A stretch of 5,664 bases of DNA from an uncultured Ideonella sp. (GTDB taxonomy: Bacteria > Pseudomonadota > Gammaproteobacteria > Burkholderiales > Burkholderiaceae), in contig CAMLGG010000319.1 in the NCBI GenBank assembly GCA_946479475.1, positions 1 to 5,664 of the forward strand, in the 5' to 3' direction. This document shows, in pieces, positions 1 to 5,664 of the stretch. Every line of letters begins with the position of its first letter. Position 1 is the first letter of the stretch. The notes under the pieces are model-generated. The model was not told where the DNA came from. It saw nothing but the letters and a program-made list of their open reading frames with translations, and searched no databases. A program made the translations under genes and the position numbers.

Positions 1-164
1 GCGGTGCCGGACACAAGCTGCCCTTGATGGGCAGCGGGGAGATGGCGGGGGCGTTCCGAGGGCATGGAGTGGACGCCGTTGACCTGGACGAGGCTGGGGG
101 CTCCTCGGCGCCAGCCAAATGCGCTGGCGAACGCTGCGGCTTCTGCCGGTAGCCTGACCAGGAC

Positions 165-196
165 GTCGGCGCGTCACGCCGCCGACAGCGTCGGCG
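165..196. repeat. Two overlapping inverted repeats that exclude each other
   Basis: CGCCGAC (180-186) and GTCGGCG (190-196) form a perfect 7-bp stem with a three-base loop. The same arm, 181-186, can pair with GTCGGC at 165-170; that pairing extends inward with GCG/CGC around loop TCA and one bulged C at 180. Only one of the two hairpins can form at a time. There is no T-run beside either, so this is not a clear intrinsic terminator. In DNA this GC-rich, such pairings can occur by chance. Confidence 0.45.
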
Positions 197-211
197 AAGA
201 CTCGGCGGTCC

Positions 212-226
212 TGGCCCTCTGGGCCA
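212..226. repeat. Short perfect hairpin after the broken gene
   Basis: TGGCCC (212-217) and GGGCCA (221-226) form a perfect 6-bp stem around the loop TCT. It lies between the end of recognisable molybdoenzyme homology (259) and the inverted repeats at 165-196. There is no T-rich tail on either strand. It could be a weak terminator or a chance GC-rich palindrome. Confidence 0.35.
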
Positions 227-258
227 CTGGTTGGACCCGATGAAGAACTCGAGGAAGG

Positions 259-704
259 CGGCGTGAGCAGGTGGCCGTCGGCGGTCTCGAGCTGGGCCAC
301 GGGGACGCCGGTCTGCTGCGCAGCGGCGGCCAGCAGCATCCGCCATGCGACGGCACCGGCCACGCGCAGCTTGTCGAAGGCGTCGACCACGGTGGACGAG
401 CCGCCCGTGACCTGCATGCCCAGCAGCTTGCCCGGCACGCCGGCCGCGCCGCACCCGGTGCGGGCCATGAAGGTCTCGCTGGTCGCCGCGATGGGAAAGC
501 CCTCGGTCATCACAACGCCGTTGAAGTAGGCGGCCGACGGCGGCCCGGCGTCGACCTTGAGCTGGCCCCAGGCCACGTCCAGCACTTCGGCGATCAGCGC
601 GGCCTGCACGGAGTAGGCGCAGGTCAATGCCGCCTGCGGGCGCTGCGAAGGCCTCGGGCGCGAGAGACGGCGGCGGCGGCGACGAGGCGTCGAGTGGCGA
701 GCAT
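259..704 (-). pseudogene. Remnant of a molybdopterin-binding large subunit (xanthine dehydrogenase/aldehyde oxidase family, IorB-like)
   Basis: Intact members are large periplasmic molybdenum hydroxylase subunits, often over 700 residues, that pair with a 2Fe-2S subunit. From the ATG at 704 the frame gives MLATRRLVAAAAVS, a signal-like start with paired arginines (possibly Tat-type), but stops at TGA 626-624. A second minus frame (about 658-629) reads PEAFAAPAGG, as a continuation of the leader would. A third (about 620-259) reads YSVQAALIAEVLDVAWGQLK, then MQVTGGSSTVVDAFDKLRVA (from 417), then MLLAAAAQQTGVPVAQLETA, ending near DGHLLTP. The TGGSS segment and the spacing of these blocks are typical of IorB-like proteins. 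About 50-70 residues expected between leader and YSVQAAL are absent, including the usual MGQG cofactor motif, and homology stops near 259. The gene therefore looks deleted and frameshifted. It starts 44 bases after the pump gene. The family call rests on motif recall, not a search. Confidence 0.6.
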
Positions 705-710
705 GGCGGG

Positions 711-716
711 TCCTTT
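711..716 (-). promoter_or_regulatory. Ribosome binding site of the broken molybdoenzyme gene
   Basis: The minus strand reads AAAGGA, six bases, then ATG at 704-702. It is a strong Shine-Dalgarno match in the short gap after the pump stop codon. It shows that a fourth gene began here, even though its reading frame is now broken. Confidence 0.65.
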
Positions 717-748
717 CGACTGGGGTTGAGCTAGGGGAGGTCGCGGCC

Positions 749-3700
749 TCAACGGCCTGCGGGCGCGGCCGTGCCTTCGATCGGCGCAGCGTCCGTTGCC
801 TGCGCCGGGCTGTCGCGCCGGATGCGGAACCAGGCGGCGTACAGCGCCGGCACGAAGACCAGGGTCAGCGCGGTCGCCACGATCAGGCCGCCCATGATCG
901 AGATGGCCATCGGCCCCCAGAAGACGCTGTGGGTCAGCGGGATCATGGCCAGCACCGCGGCCGCGGCCGTCAGCACCACCGGGCGCGAGCGGCGCACCGT
1001 GGCGTCGACGATGGCCGCCCAGGGCGCGACGCCACGCGCGATGTCCTGGTCGATCTGGTCGACGAGGATGATGGAGTTGCGCATGATCATCCCGCCCAGC
1101 GCGATCACGCCCAGCAGCGCGACGAAGCCGAACGGCGCCTGGAAGATCAGCAGCGCGGGCACCACGCCGATCAGGGCCAGCGGCGCGGTCATGAACACCA
1201 TGAACAGCCGCGAGAAGCTCTGCAGCTGGACCATCAGCAGCGTGAGCATCACCGCGAACATCGCCGGGAACACCGCAAACAGCGCCTTGTTGGCCTTGTC
1301 GCTCTCCTCGATGGCGCCGCCTTCCTCGATGCGGTAGCCCGGCGGCAGGCTGTCGACGATGGGCTTGAGGGACGGGCGGATCTGCGCCGTGGCGTAGGGG
1401 CCTTGCACGCCGTCGACCACGTCGGCGCGCACGGTGAGCGCCATGTCGCGGTTGCGCCGCCACAGCACCGGCTCCTCGAAGCCCGGCTCGATGCGCGCCA
1501 GCTGCGACAGCGGCACGGTGACGCCGCCGCGGGTGAAGACCTGCAGGTCGCCGAGCTGGCCGATGCTCTTGCGCTCCTCGGGCGTGGCCCGCACGACGAC
1601 GTCGACGAGCTCTTCGCCGCGGCGGATCTGGGTGACCGGCGCGCCATCGAGGGTGGTTTGCACCAGGCTCTGGATGTCCGCCGTGGACAGGCCCAGCAGC
1701 CGCGCCTTGTCCTGGTCCACCTGGACCTGCATGGAGCGGACCTGCTCGTTCCAGTCGAGCTGGGTGTCTCGCACCAGCTTGCTCTCGCGCACCGTGTCGC
1801 GCACCCGGTAGGCGATCTCGCGCACCTGGGCCTTGTCGGGGCCGATGACGCGGAACTGCACCGGGAAGCCCACCGGCGGGCCGAACTCCAGGCGCTGCAC
1901 CCGCCCCCTGACGTCGGGGAAGGCCTGGTCCTTGTCGAACAGCTCCATCAGGCGGGCACGGACGCGCTCGCGCTGCTCGATGCCGGCCGTCTTGATCACG
2001 AACTGGGCGAAACCCGGGTTGGGCAGCTCGGGCTGGATCGACAGGTAGAAGCGCGGCGTGCCGGCGCCGGTGTAGGCGGTGAAGAACTCGATGTCCGGGT
2101 CCTTCGCCAGGCGGGCCTCCAGCAGCTTCACCTGGTGCTCGGTGGCCGCGAACGAGGCCCCCTCGCGCAGGCGCAGGTCGACCAGCAGCTCCGGCCGCGA
2201 GGCCGTGGGGAAGAACTGCTGCTGCACCTTCAGCATGCCGGCACCGGCGATGCCGAAGATCACGACCGTCAGGGCGAGGACCAGCTTGCGATGCTGCACG
2301 GCCCAGTCGACGACGCGCCGCAGCCGGTGGTAAGCGGGGCGATCGTAGACATCGTGGTGCGCACCGGCGCCAAGCTTCCTGGGCAGCAGCAGCACGCCGA
2401 GGTAGGGCGTGAAGACGACGGCCACGACCCACGACAGGATCAGCGCCACGCCCACCACCCAGAAGATGCCGCCCGCGTACTGCCCGGCGATCGACTTGGC
2501 GAAGCCCACCGGCATGAAGCCGGCGGCCGTGACCAGCGTGCCGGTCAGCATCGGGAAGGCGGTGGAGGTGTAGGCGTAGGTGGCGGCGCGCAGCCGGTCC
2601 CAGCCTTCCTCCAGCTTTACCACCATCATCTCGACGGCGATGATGGCGTCGTCCACCAGCAGGCCCAGCGCGATGATCAAGGCGCCCAGCGAGATGCGGT
2701 CCAGGTTCCAGCCGGCGGCATGCATCACCGCCGCCACCAGCGCCAGCACCAGCGGCACGGAAGCCGCGACCACGATGCCGGTGCGCCAGCCCAGGAACAG
2801 GAAGGACACGGCCAGCACGATGGCCAGCGCCTCCAGGAACGAGCGCTCGAACTCCCACACCGACTCGGCCACCACGCGCGGCTGGTCGGCGTATTGCCGG
2901 ATCTCGACACCGGCCGGGATCTCCTGCCGGATCTCGGCCAGCCGCTGCTCCAGCGCCTGGCCGAAGTCCAGCACGTTGCCGTTGCGCTGCATGGTCACGC
3001 CCAGGGCCAGCACCGGCACGCCGTTGTGGCGGATGCTGAAGCTGGGCGGGTCCTCGTAGCCGGCGCGCACGGTGGCGATGTCGGCCAGGCGAAGCAGCTG
3101 GCCGCCGACCTCCAGCGTGACGTTGGAGACGTCCTGCGCGTTCTTCAGACGACCATCGACCCGCACCTGCACGCGGTCCTGCGGGGTGTCGGCCGAGCCG
3201 GCGGGCGACACCAGGTTCTGGCGCGCCAGCGCCTCGAACACCGCCGTCGGCGGGATGCCGAGCGAGGCCAGGCGCCGGGTGGAAAGCTCCACGTACACGC
3301 GCTCGGCCTGCTTGCCCAGCACGTCGACCTTGGCCGCACCGGGCACGCTCTGCAGGCGGCGCTTCACGTCCTCGGTCACGGTCAGCAGCTCGGCCATCGA
3401 CAGGTCGGGCGCACTGAGGGCGTAGAGCACGCTGTAGCGGTCGTTGTACTCGTCGTTGAAGAAGGGCCCGCGCACGCCCTCGGGGAACTCCTGGCGCACG
3501 TCGCCGATCTTCTTGCGCGCCTGGTACCAGGCGTTGTCGAGCTCCTCCTTGGACGAGCCGCCCTTCATCCACAGCGTGATGCCGCCGTAGCCCTGGCGCG
3601 AGAAGCTGCGCACGTACTCGAAGTGGTTGAGCTCCTGCAGGCGGCGCTCGATGCGGTTGAGCACCTGGTCCTGCACCTCCTGCGCGGTGGCGCCGGGCCA

Positions 3701-3859
3701 GACGACGATGGCCGTCATCTGCGGCACGTCGAAGTTCGGGTCCTCCAGCCGGCCGAGGCGGCTGAAGGACAGGCCGCCGACGACGAGCGTGGCGATGATC
3801 AGGAACAGCACCATGGGCCGGTGCGTGACGGCCCATTCGGAGAGGTTGAAGCGTCTCAT
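749..3859 (-). CDS. RND efflux pump, inner-membrane permease (HAE1/AcrB family)
   Basis: Proton-driven inner-membrane exporter working as a trimer with the two preceding products. It has 1036 residues, normal for the family. The start MRRFNLSEWAVTHRP leads into TM1 (about 15-33), followed by the first periplasmic porter loop (about 34-340) with the VWPGATAQEV segment. TM2-TM6 lie at about 341-490, TM7 at 525-543, the second porter loop at about 545-856 and TM8-TM12 at about 857-1010. TM4 carries GLLVDDAI with Asp403 and Asp404, matching the AcrB proton-relay pair Asp407/Asp408. The VDDA form argues against a CzcA/CusA-type metal pump. In TM11, Arg957 and Thr964 match AcrB Arg971 and Thr978. 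In TM10 the relay lysine (AcrB Lys940) is replaced by Arg927 in MRNSIILVDQ. That motif is, from memory, also seen in TriC/MexK-like pumps, which is a tentative subfamily hint. The substrate is unknown. No frameshift or truncation is seen. Confidence 0.96.
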   Translation of the reverse strand: MRRFNLSEWAVTHRPMVLFLIIATLVVGGLSFSRLGRLEDPNFDVPQMTAIVVWPGATAQEVQDQVLNRIERRLQELNHFEYVRSFSRQGYGGITLWMKGGSSKEELDNAWYQARKKIGDVRQEFPEGVRGPFFNDEYNDRYSVLYALSAPDLSMAELLTVTEDVKRRLQSVPGAAKVDVLGKQAERVYVELSTRRLASLGIPPTAVFEALARQNLVSPAGSADTPQDRVQVRVDGRLKNAQDVSNVTLEVGGQLLRLADIATVRAGYEDPPSFSIRHNGVPVLALGVTMQRNGNVLDFGQALEQRLAEIRQEIPAGVEIRQYADQPRVVAESVWEFERSFLEALAIVLAVSFLFLGWRTGIVVAASVPLVLALVAAVMHAAGWNLDRISLGALIIALGLLVDDAIIAVEMMVVKLEEGWDRLRAATYAYTSTAFPMLTGTLVTAAGFMPVGFAKSIAGQYAGGIFWVVGVALILSWVVAVVFTPYLGVLLLPRKLGAGAHHDVYDRPAYHRLRRVVDWAVQHRKLVLALTVVIFGIAGAGMLKVQQQFFPTASRPELLVDLRLREGASFAATEHQVKLLEARLAKDPDIEFFTAYTGAGTPRFYLSIQPELPNPGFAQFVIKTAGIEQRERVRARLMELFDKDQAFPDVRGRVQRLEFGPPVGFPVQFRVIGPDKAQVREIAYRVRDTVRESKLVRDTQLDWNEQVRSMQVQVDQDKARLLGLSTADIQSLVQTTLDGAPVTQIRRGEELVDVVVRATPEERKSIGQLGDLQVFTRGGVTVPLSQLARIEPGFEEPVLWRRNRDMALTVRADVVDGVQGPYATAQIRPSLKPIVDSLPPGYRIEEGGAIEESDKANKALFAVFPAMFAVMLTLLMVQLQSFSRLFMVFMTAPLALIGVVPALLIFQAPFGFVALLGVIALGGMIMRNSIILVDQIDQDIARGVAPWAAIVDATVRRSRPVVLTAAAAVLAMIPLTHSVFWGPMAISIMGGLIVATALTLVFVPALYAAWFRIRRDSPAQATDAAPIEGTAAPAGR

Positions 3860-4989
3860 GAGCGGCTCTTCGAGACGGGGGCCGTGGCGGATTCCGCGCT
3901 GCGCTCGATGGCGCGCACCGGCATGCCTGCATCGAGCTTCTGCGCGCCCACGCTGACGACCTGGCTGCCGGCAGCCAGGCCGGTGACGCGGACGGTGGCG
4001 TCGTCGACGGACACCACCTGCACCGGCGTGAACACGAGGCCCGAACCCTTGCCGTTCAGCATCCACACGCCGGCGGCACCACTGCCCTTGACGACGGCAC
4101 TGACGGGCAGCACCGCGGTCGCCGGGCCGGCCTGCGTTCCCGACAGCGTCAGCTGCATCGTGCTGCCCAGCGGCAGTGCAGCCACCGGTGCGCGGGACTC
4201 GGGCGCGGCCGAGTAGCGCGCGCGGTAGGTCCGGCCTTGCGCGCTGGCCTGCGGCGAGAGCTCGCGCAGCACCAGGCGGACCTGCGAAGCCGGATCGTTC
4301 CAGGGCGCCGCCGTGGCGGCCAGGCTTCGCGCCCGTCCCACCCAGTCCTCGGGCAGCTCGGCGACGATCTCGCGTTCGCCATCACGGGCCAGCGACATCA
4401 CCGGCTGGCCTTCGGCCACCACCTGGCCGCGCTCGAAGCGCAGCGCCGTGACGACGCCCGCGTACGGGGCCACCAGCGTCGCGTAGGCCTCGCGATTGCG
4501 CGCCAGTTCGAGTTGGCGGTTCGCCTGATCCAGGCGCGCAGCGGCGGCGTCGGCCCGGGCCTTCTGCCGCTCGTGGTCGGCGGCGCCCACCGATCCGTCG
4601 GCCAGCAGCCGGCGAAAGCGCGCCTCGTCCGAAGCGGCCTGCTGCGCGTCGACCGATGCTGCCTGCATCTGGTCGGCGGCCGCCTTCACGGCCAGCTGGT
4701 AGTCGGCGGGATCCAGGCGGGCCAGGACCTGGCCGGCCTTGACGCTGTCGCCCACTTCCACGAGACGGTCGACCACCTTGCCTGCGGTGCGGAAGCCCAG
4801 CTCCGTCTCGACGCGGGCACGGACGACGGAAGTGAAGCTGCGGGTCTGCGCCGAGTGGGCCGGCGTCACGGTCGTCACGAAGACGGGCTTGACGACGGCG
4901 GCGGGGGCGGGCGGCTCGCTGCAGGCGGTGAGCAGCAGGCCGGCGGCCGCGAGGCCGGTGAGCGAGATGGCGGGGAAGAGGCTGTTCAC
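3856..4989 (-). CDS. RND efflux periplasmic adaptor (membrane fusion protein), predicted lipoprotein
   Basis: Bridges the inner-membrane pump and the outer-membrane channel across the periplasm. It has 377 residues starting at GTG, near the usual family length. Residues 1-23 form a lipoprotein signal: a short polar start, a hydrophobic Ala/Leu stretch and the lipobox LTAC with Cys23, so a lipid anchor is likely. The first lipoyl/biotinyl half follows at about 65-95 (GFRTAGKVVDRLVEVGDSVK). A charged, Ala/Gln-rich helical hairpin spans about 97-168. The second lipoyl half is at about 169-200 (TLVAPYAGVVTALRFERGQV). Beta-barrel and membrane-proximal domains run from about 205 to 360. The GTG overlaps the channel's stop (GTGA), and its own TGA overlaps the pump's ATG (ATGA). 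I see no His-rich metal-binding extension of the kind found in CzcB/CusB-type metal adaptors, consistent with an organic-substrate pump. The frame is also open upstream of the GTG, but that part is out-of-frame channel sequence. Confidence 0.94.
   Translation of the reverse strand: MNSLFPAISLTGLAAAGLLLTACSEPPAPAAVVKPVFVTTVTPAHSAQTRSFTSVVRARVETELGFRTAGKVVDRLVEVGDSVKAGQVLARLDPADYQLAVKAAADQMQAASVDAQQAASDEARFRRLLADGSVGAADHERQKARADAAAARLDQANRQLELARNREAYATLVAPYAGVVTALRFERGQVVAEGQPVMSLARDGEREIVAELPEDWVGRARSLAATAAPWNDPASQVRLVLRELSPQASAQGRTYRARYSAAPESRAPVAALPLGSTMQLTLSGTQAGPATAVLPVSAVVKGSGAAGVWMLNGKGSGLVFTPVQVVSVDDATVRVTGLAAGSQVVSVGAQKLDAGMPVRAIERSAESATAPVSKSRS
3866..3871 (-). promoter_or_regulatory. 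Ribosome binding site of the RND pump gene
   Basis: The minus strand reads GAAGAG, six bases, then ATG at 3859-3857, inside the last codons of the adaptor gene. It is a moderate match to the Shine-Dalgarno consensus. With the ATGA overlap it supports this ATG over the upstream in-frame ATG at 4066, which would place 69 Arg/Gly-rich residues before a normal RND N-terminus. Confidence 0.6.
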
Positions 4990-5664
4990 TGGGGTGTCCT
5001 TGCGGCAAGGGAGGTCATGTCGGCACCGGGCTGGGGTAATCCACCGCCCAGGGCCTTGTAGAGCTGCACGTCGGCCAGCGCCTGCTGCAGGCGGCTGTCG
5101 GCCAAGGCCAGTTCGCTGGCCAGCACCGAGCGCTGCACGTCCAGCAGCACCAGCAGGTCGATCTGGCCTTCGCGCTGCAGCGACTCGGCGCGCTGCAGCG
5201 AGCGGCGACGGTGCTCGACCGTGAGCGCGAGGGCCGCGTTCCGCTCGGCCTCCTGCGAGCGCACGAGCAGGCTGTCCTCGACCTCCTGGACGGCCACCAG
5301 CACCGCCTTCTGCCAAGCCAGCAGGGCCTCGTCGGCACGGGCCGACTGCACGCGGATGCCGGCATCGATGCGCCCGGCGTTGAAGACCGGCATCGCAAAT
5401 GCCAGCGCGACGTTCGAGAAGTGGACCGGCGCGAGATCCAGCGCGTTCAGCTTCAGGTCTTCGCGGCCCACCAGGGCGCTGAGGAACAGCTTGGGCCACC
5501 ACTGGGCCCGGGCTTCGGCGGTGCGCAGCGCCTCCGCACCGACGCGGGCCTCGGCGGCGAGCAGGTCGGGGCGGCGCCGCAGAAGCTCGCTGGGCTGGCC
5601 TGCGGAGATGGCACGCGCGGCGGGCCAGGCGAAGCCCTCGTCGGCTTCGACCAGCTTCGCCGAA
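4986..5664 (-). CDS. Outer membrane efflux channel (TolC/NodT-type OMF), C-terminal part, 5' end cut by window
   Basis: Outer-membrane exit duct of a tripartite efflux pump; family members form trimeric beta-barrels with a long periplasmic alpha-helical tunnel that docks onto the adaptor. Only the last 225 codons are visible (reading frame from 5663 to the TGA at 4988-4986), about half the usual 450-500 residues. The frame stays open to the window edge, so the true start lies outside. Visible residues 27-46 contain the family hallmark LLRRRPDLLAAEARVGAEAL. Residues 93-98 give VFNAGR, matching the usual P-[IL]-F-[DN]-x-G-R segment. A long helical stretch follows, including QEVEDSL and a run ending in YKALGGG (202-208), the typical C-terminal signature. 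The missing N-terminus would show whether it is a lipoprotein. The stop overlaps the adaptor's GTG start by four bases, indicating one transcript and coupled translation. Family assignment is firm; the exact subfamily and substrate are not. Confidence 0.93.
   Translation of the reverse strand, partial: SAKLVEADEGFAWPAARAISAGQPSELLRRRPDLLAAEARVGAEALRTAEARAQWWPKLFLSALVGREDLKLNALDLAPVHFSNVALAFAMPVFNAGRIDAGIRVQSARADEALLAWQKAVLVAVQEVEDSLLVRSQEAERNAALALTVEHRRRSLQRAESLQREGQIDLLVLLDVQRSVLASELALADSRLQQALADVQLYKALGGGLPQPGADMTSLAARTPQ
4997..5001 (-). promoter_or_regulatory. Ribosome binding site that decides the adaptor's GTG start
   Basis: The minus strand reads AAGGA, then seven bases, then GTG at 4989-4987. 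No ATG lies nearby in frame, and the codons after this GTG immediately give a lipoprotein signal peptide. The site lies inside the end of the channel gene. Confidence 0.8.

Larger units (their letters stand above)
1..258. other. Stretch without a recognisable gene, possibly further decayed sequence
   Basis: No frame on either strand gives a protein I recognise. On the minus strand two frames stay open through this stretch to the window edge, and a third is open from about 173 to 1; high GC alone can do this. The most protein-like minus-strand pieces are LPAEAAAFASAFGW and NAPAISPLPIKGSL, in different frames, neither matching a family I can name. The only plus-strand frame open from the edge for about 50 codons ends at TAG 150-152 and is also unrecognised. 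The stretch may hold scrambled remains of the same broken gene or the edge of a neighbour. Confidence 0.4.

Noticed and set aside
1..60. Possible C-terminal piece of the IorB-like protein on the minus strand (GTPP and PAISP fragments)
   Set aside because: The resemblance to the family's C-terminal GEPGTPP segment is only a few residues, in two different frames, and too weak to call.
263..729. Plus-strand open frames opposite the broken gene
   Set aside because: They are antisense to sequence with recognisable molybdopterin-subunit motifs and show no domain of their own.
749..3859. Heavy-metal efflux (CzcA/CusA) identity, suggested by the channel-adaptor-pump gene order
   Set aside because: TM4 has the GLLVDDAI motif of HAE1 pumps, not the DFG...DGA form of metal pumps, and the adaptor lacks a visible His-rich metal-binding region.
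624..3932. A second long minus-strand frame overlapping the pump gene
   Set aside because: The translation is Arg/Ala/Gly-rich and lacks any RND or other domain. Only its last 26 codons, from the ATG at 704, are meaningful, as the start of the broken molybdoenzyme gene.
3860..4066. A longer pump protein starting at the in-frame ATG at 4066
   Set aside because: The extra 69 residues are adaptor sequence read in the wrong frame. The standard RND N-terminus begins at 3859, with a ribosome binding site and an ATGA overlap.
929..4216. A plus-strand frame of about 1095 codons opposite the pump and adaptor genes
   Set aside because: It encodes a His/Gln/Arg/Ala-rich sequence with no recognisable domains, antisense to clear pump and adaptor genes. 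Long antisense frames are expected in DNA with this codon bias.

Overview
The DNA is very GC-rich, roughly two thirds to 70% by eye, with strongly G/C-biased third codon positions. All recognisable genes lie on the minus strand, so the window reads biologically from right to left. Base composition and the efflux gene style suggest a high-GC proteobacterium, perhaps a betaproteobacterium of the Burkholderiales. This is inference from general appearance and not from a marker gene.

From 5664 down to 749 there is a tightly packed tripartite efflux operon in the order outer-membrane channel, periplasmic adaptor, inner-membrane RND pump. The channel gene (5664-4986) is cut by the window edge, so the operon promoter is not visible. 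The adaptor gene (4989-3856) is a lipoprotein of the membrane fusion family with a GTG start. The pump gene (3859-749) encodes a 1036-residue HAE1-type RND transporter. Each junction is a four-base stop/start overlap (GTGA, then ATGA), so the three subunits are probably translationally coupled. The pump would use the proton gradient, the adaptor would bridge the periplasm, and the channel would release substrate outside the cell. The substrate cannot be read from the sequence.

Forty-four bases after the pump stop codon there is a good ribosome binding site and an ATG (704). They open a broken gene whose 704-259 stretch carries a recognisable piece of a molybdopterin-binding large subunit of the xanthine dehydrogenase/aldehyde oxidase (IorB-like) type. 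The signal-peptide-like start and the enzyme-like body are in different frames, and the segment expected between them is missing, so I call it a pseudogene. From about 258 to 1 I recognise no gene; the stretch contains GC-rich inverted repeats.

I found no convincing new system. The points most worth checking are the decayed molybdoenzyme gene attached to the operon's end and the arginine in place of the usual proton-relay lysine of the pump.
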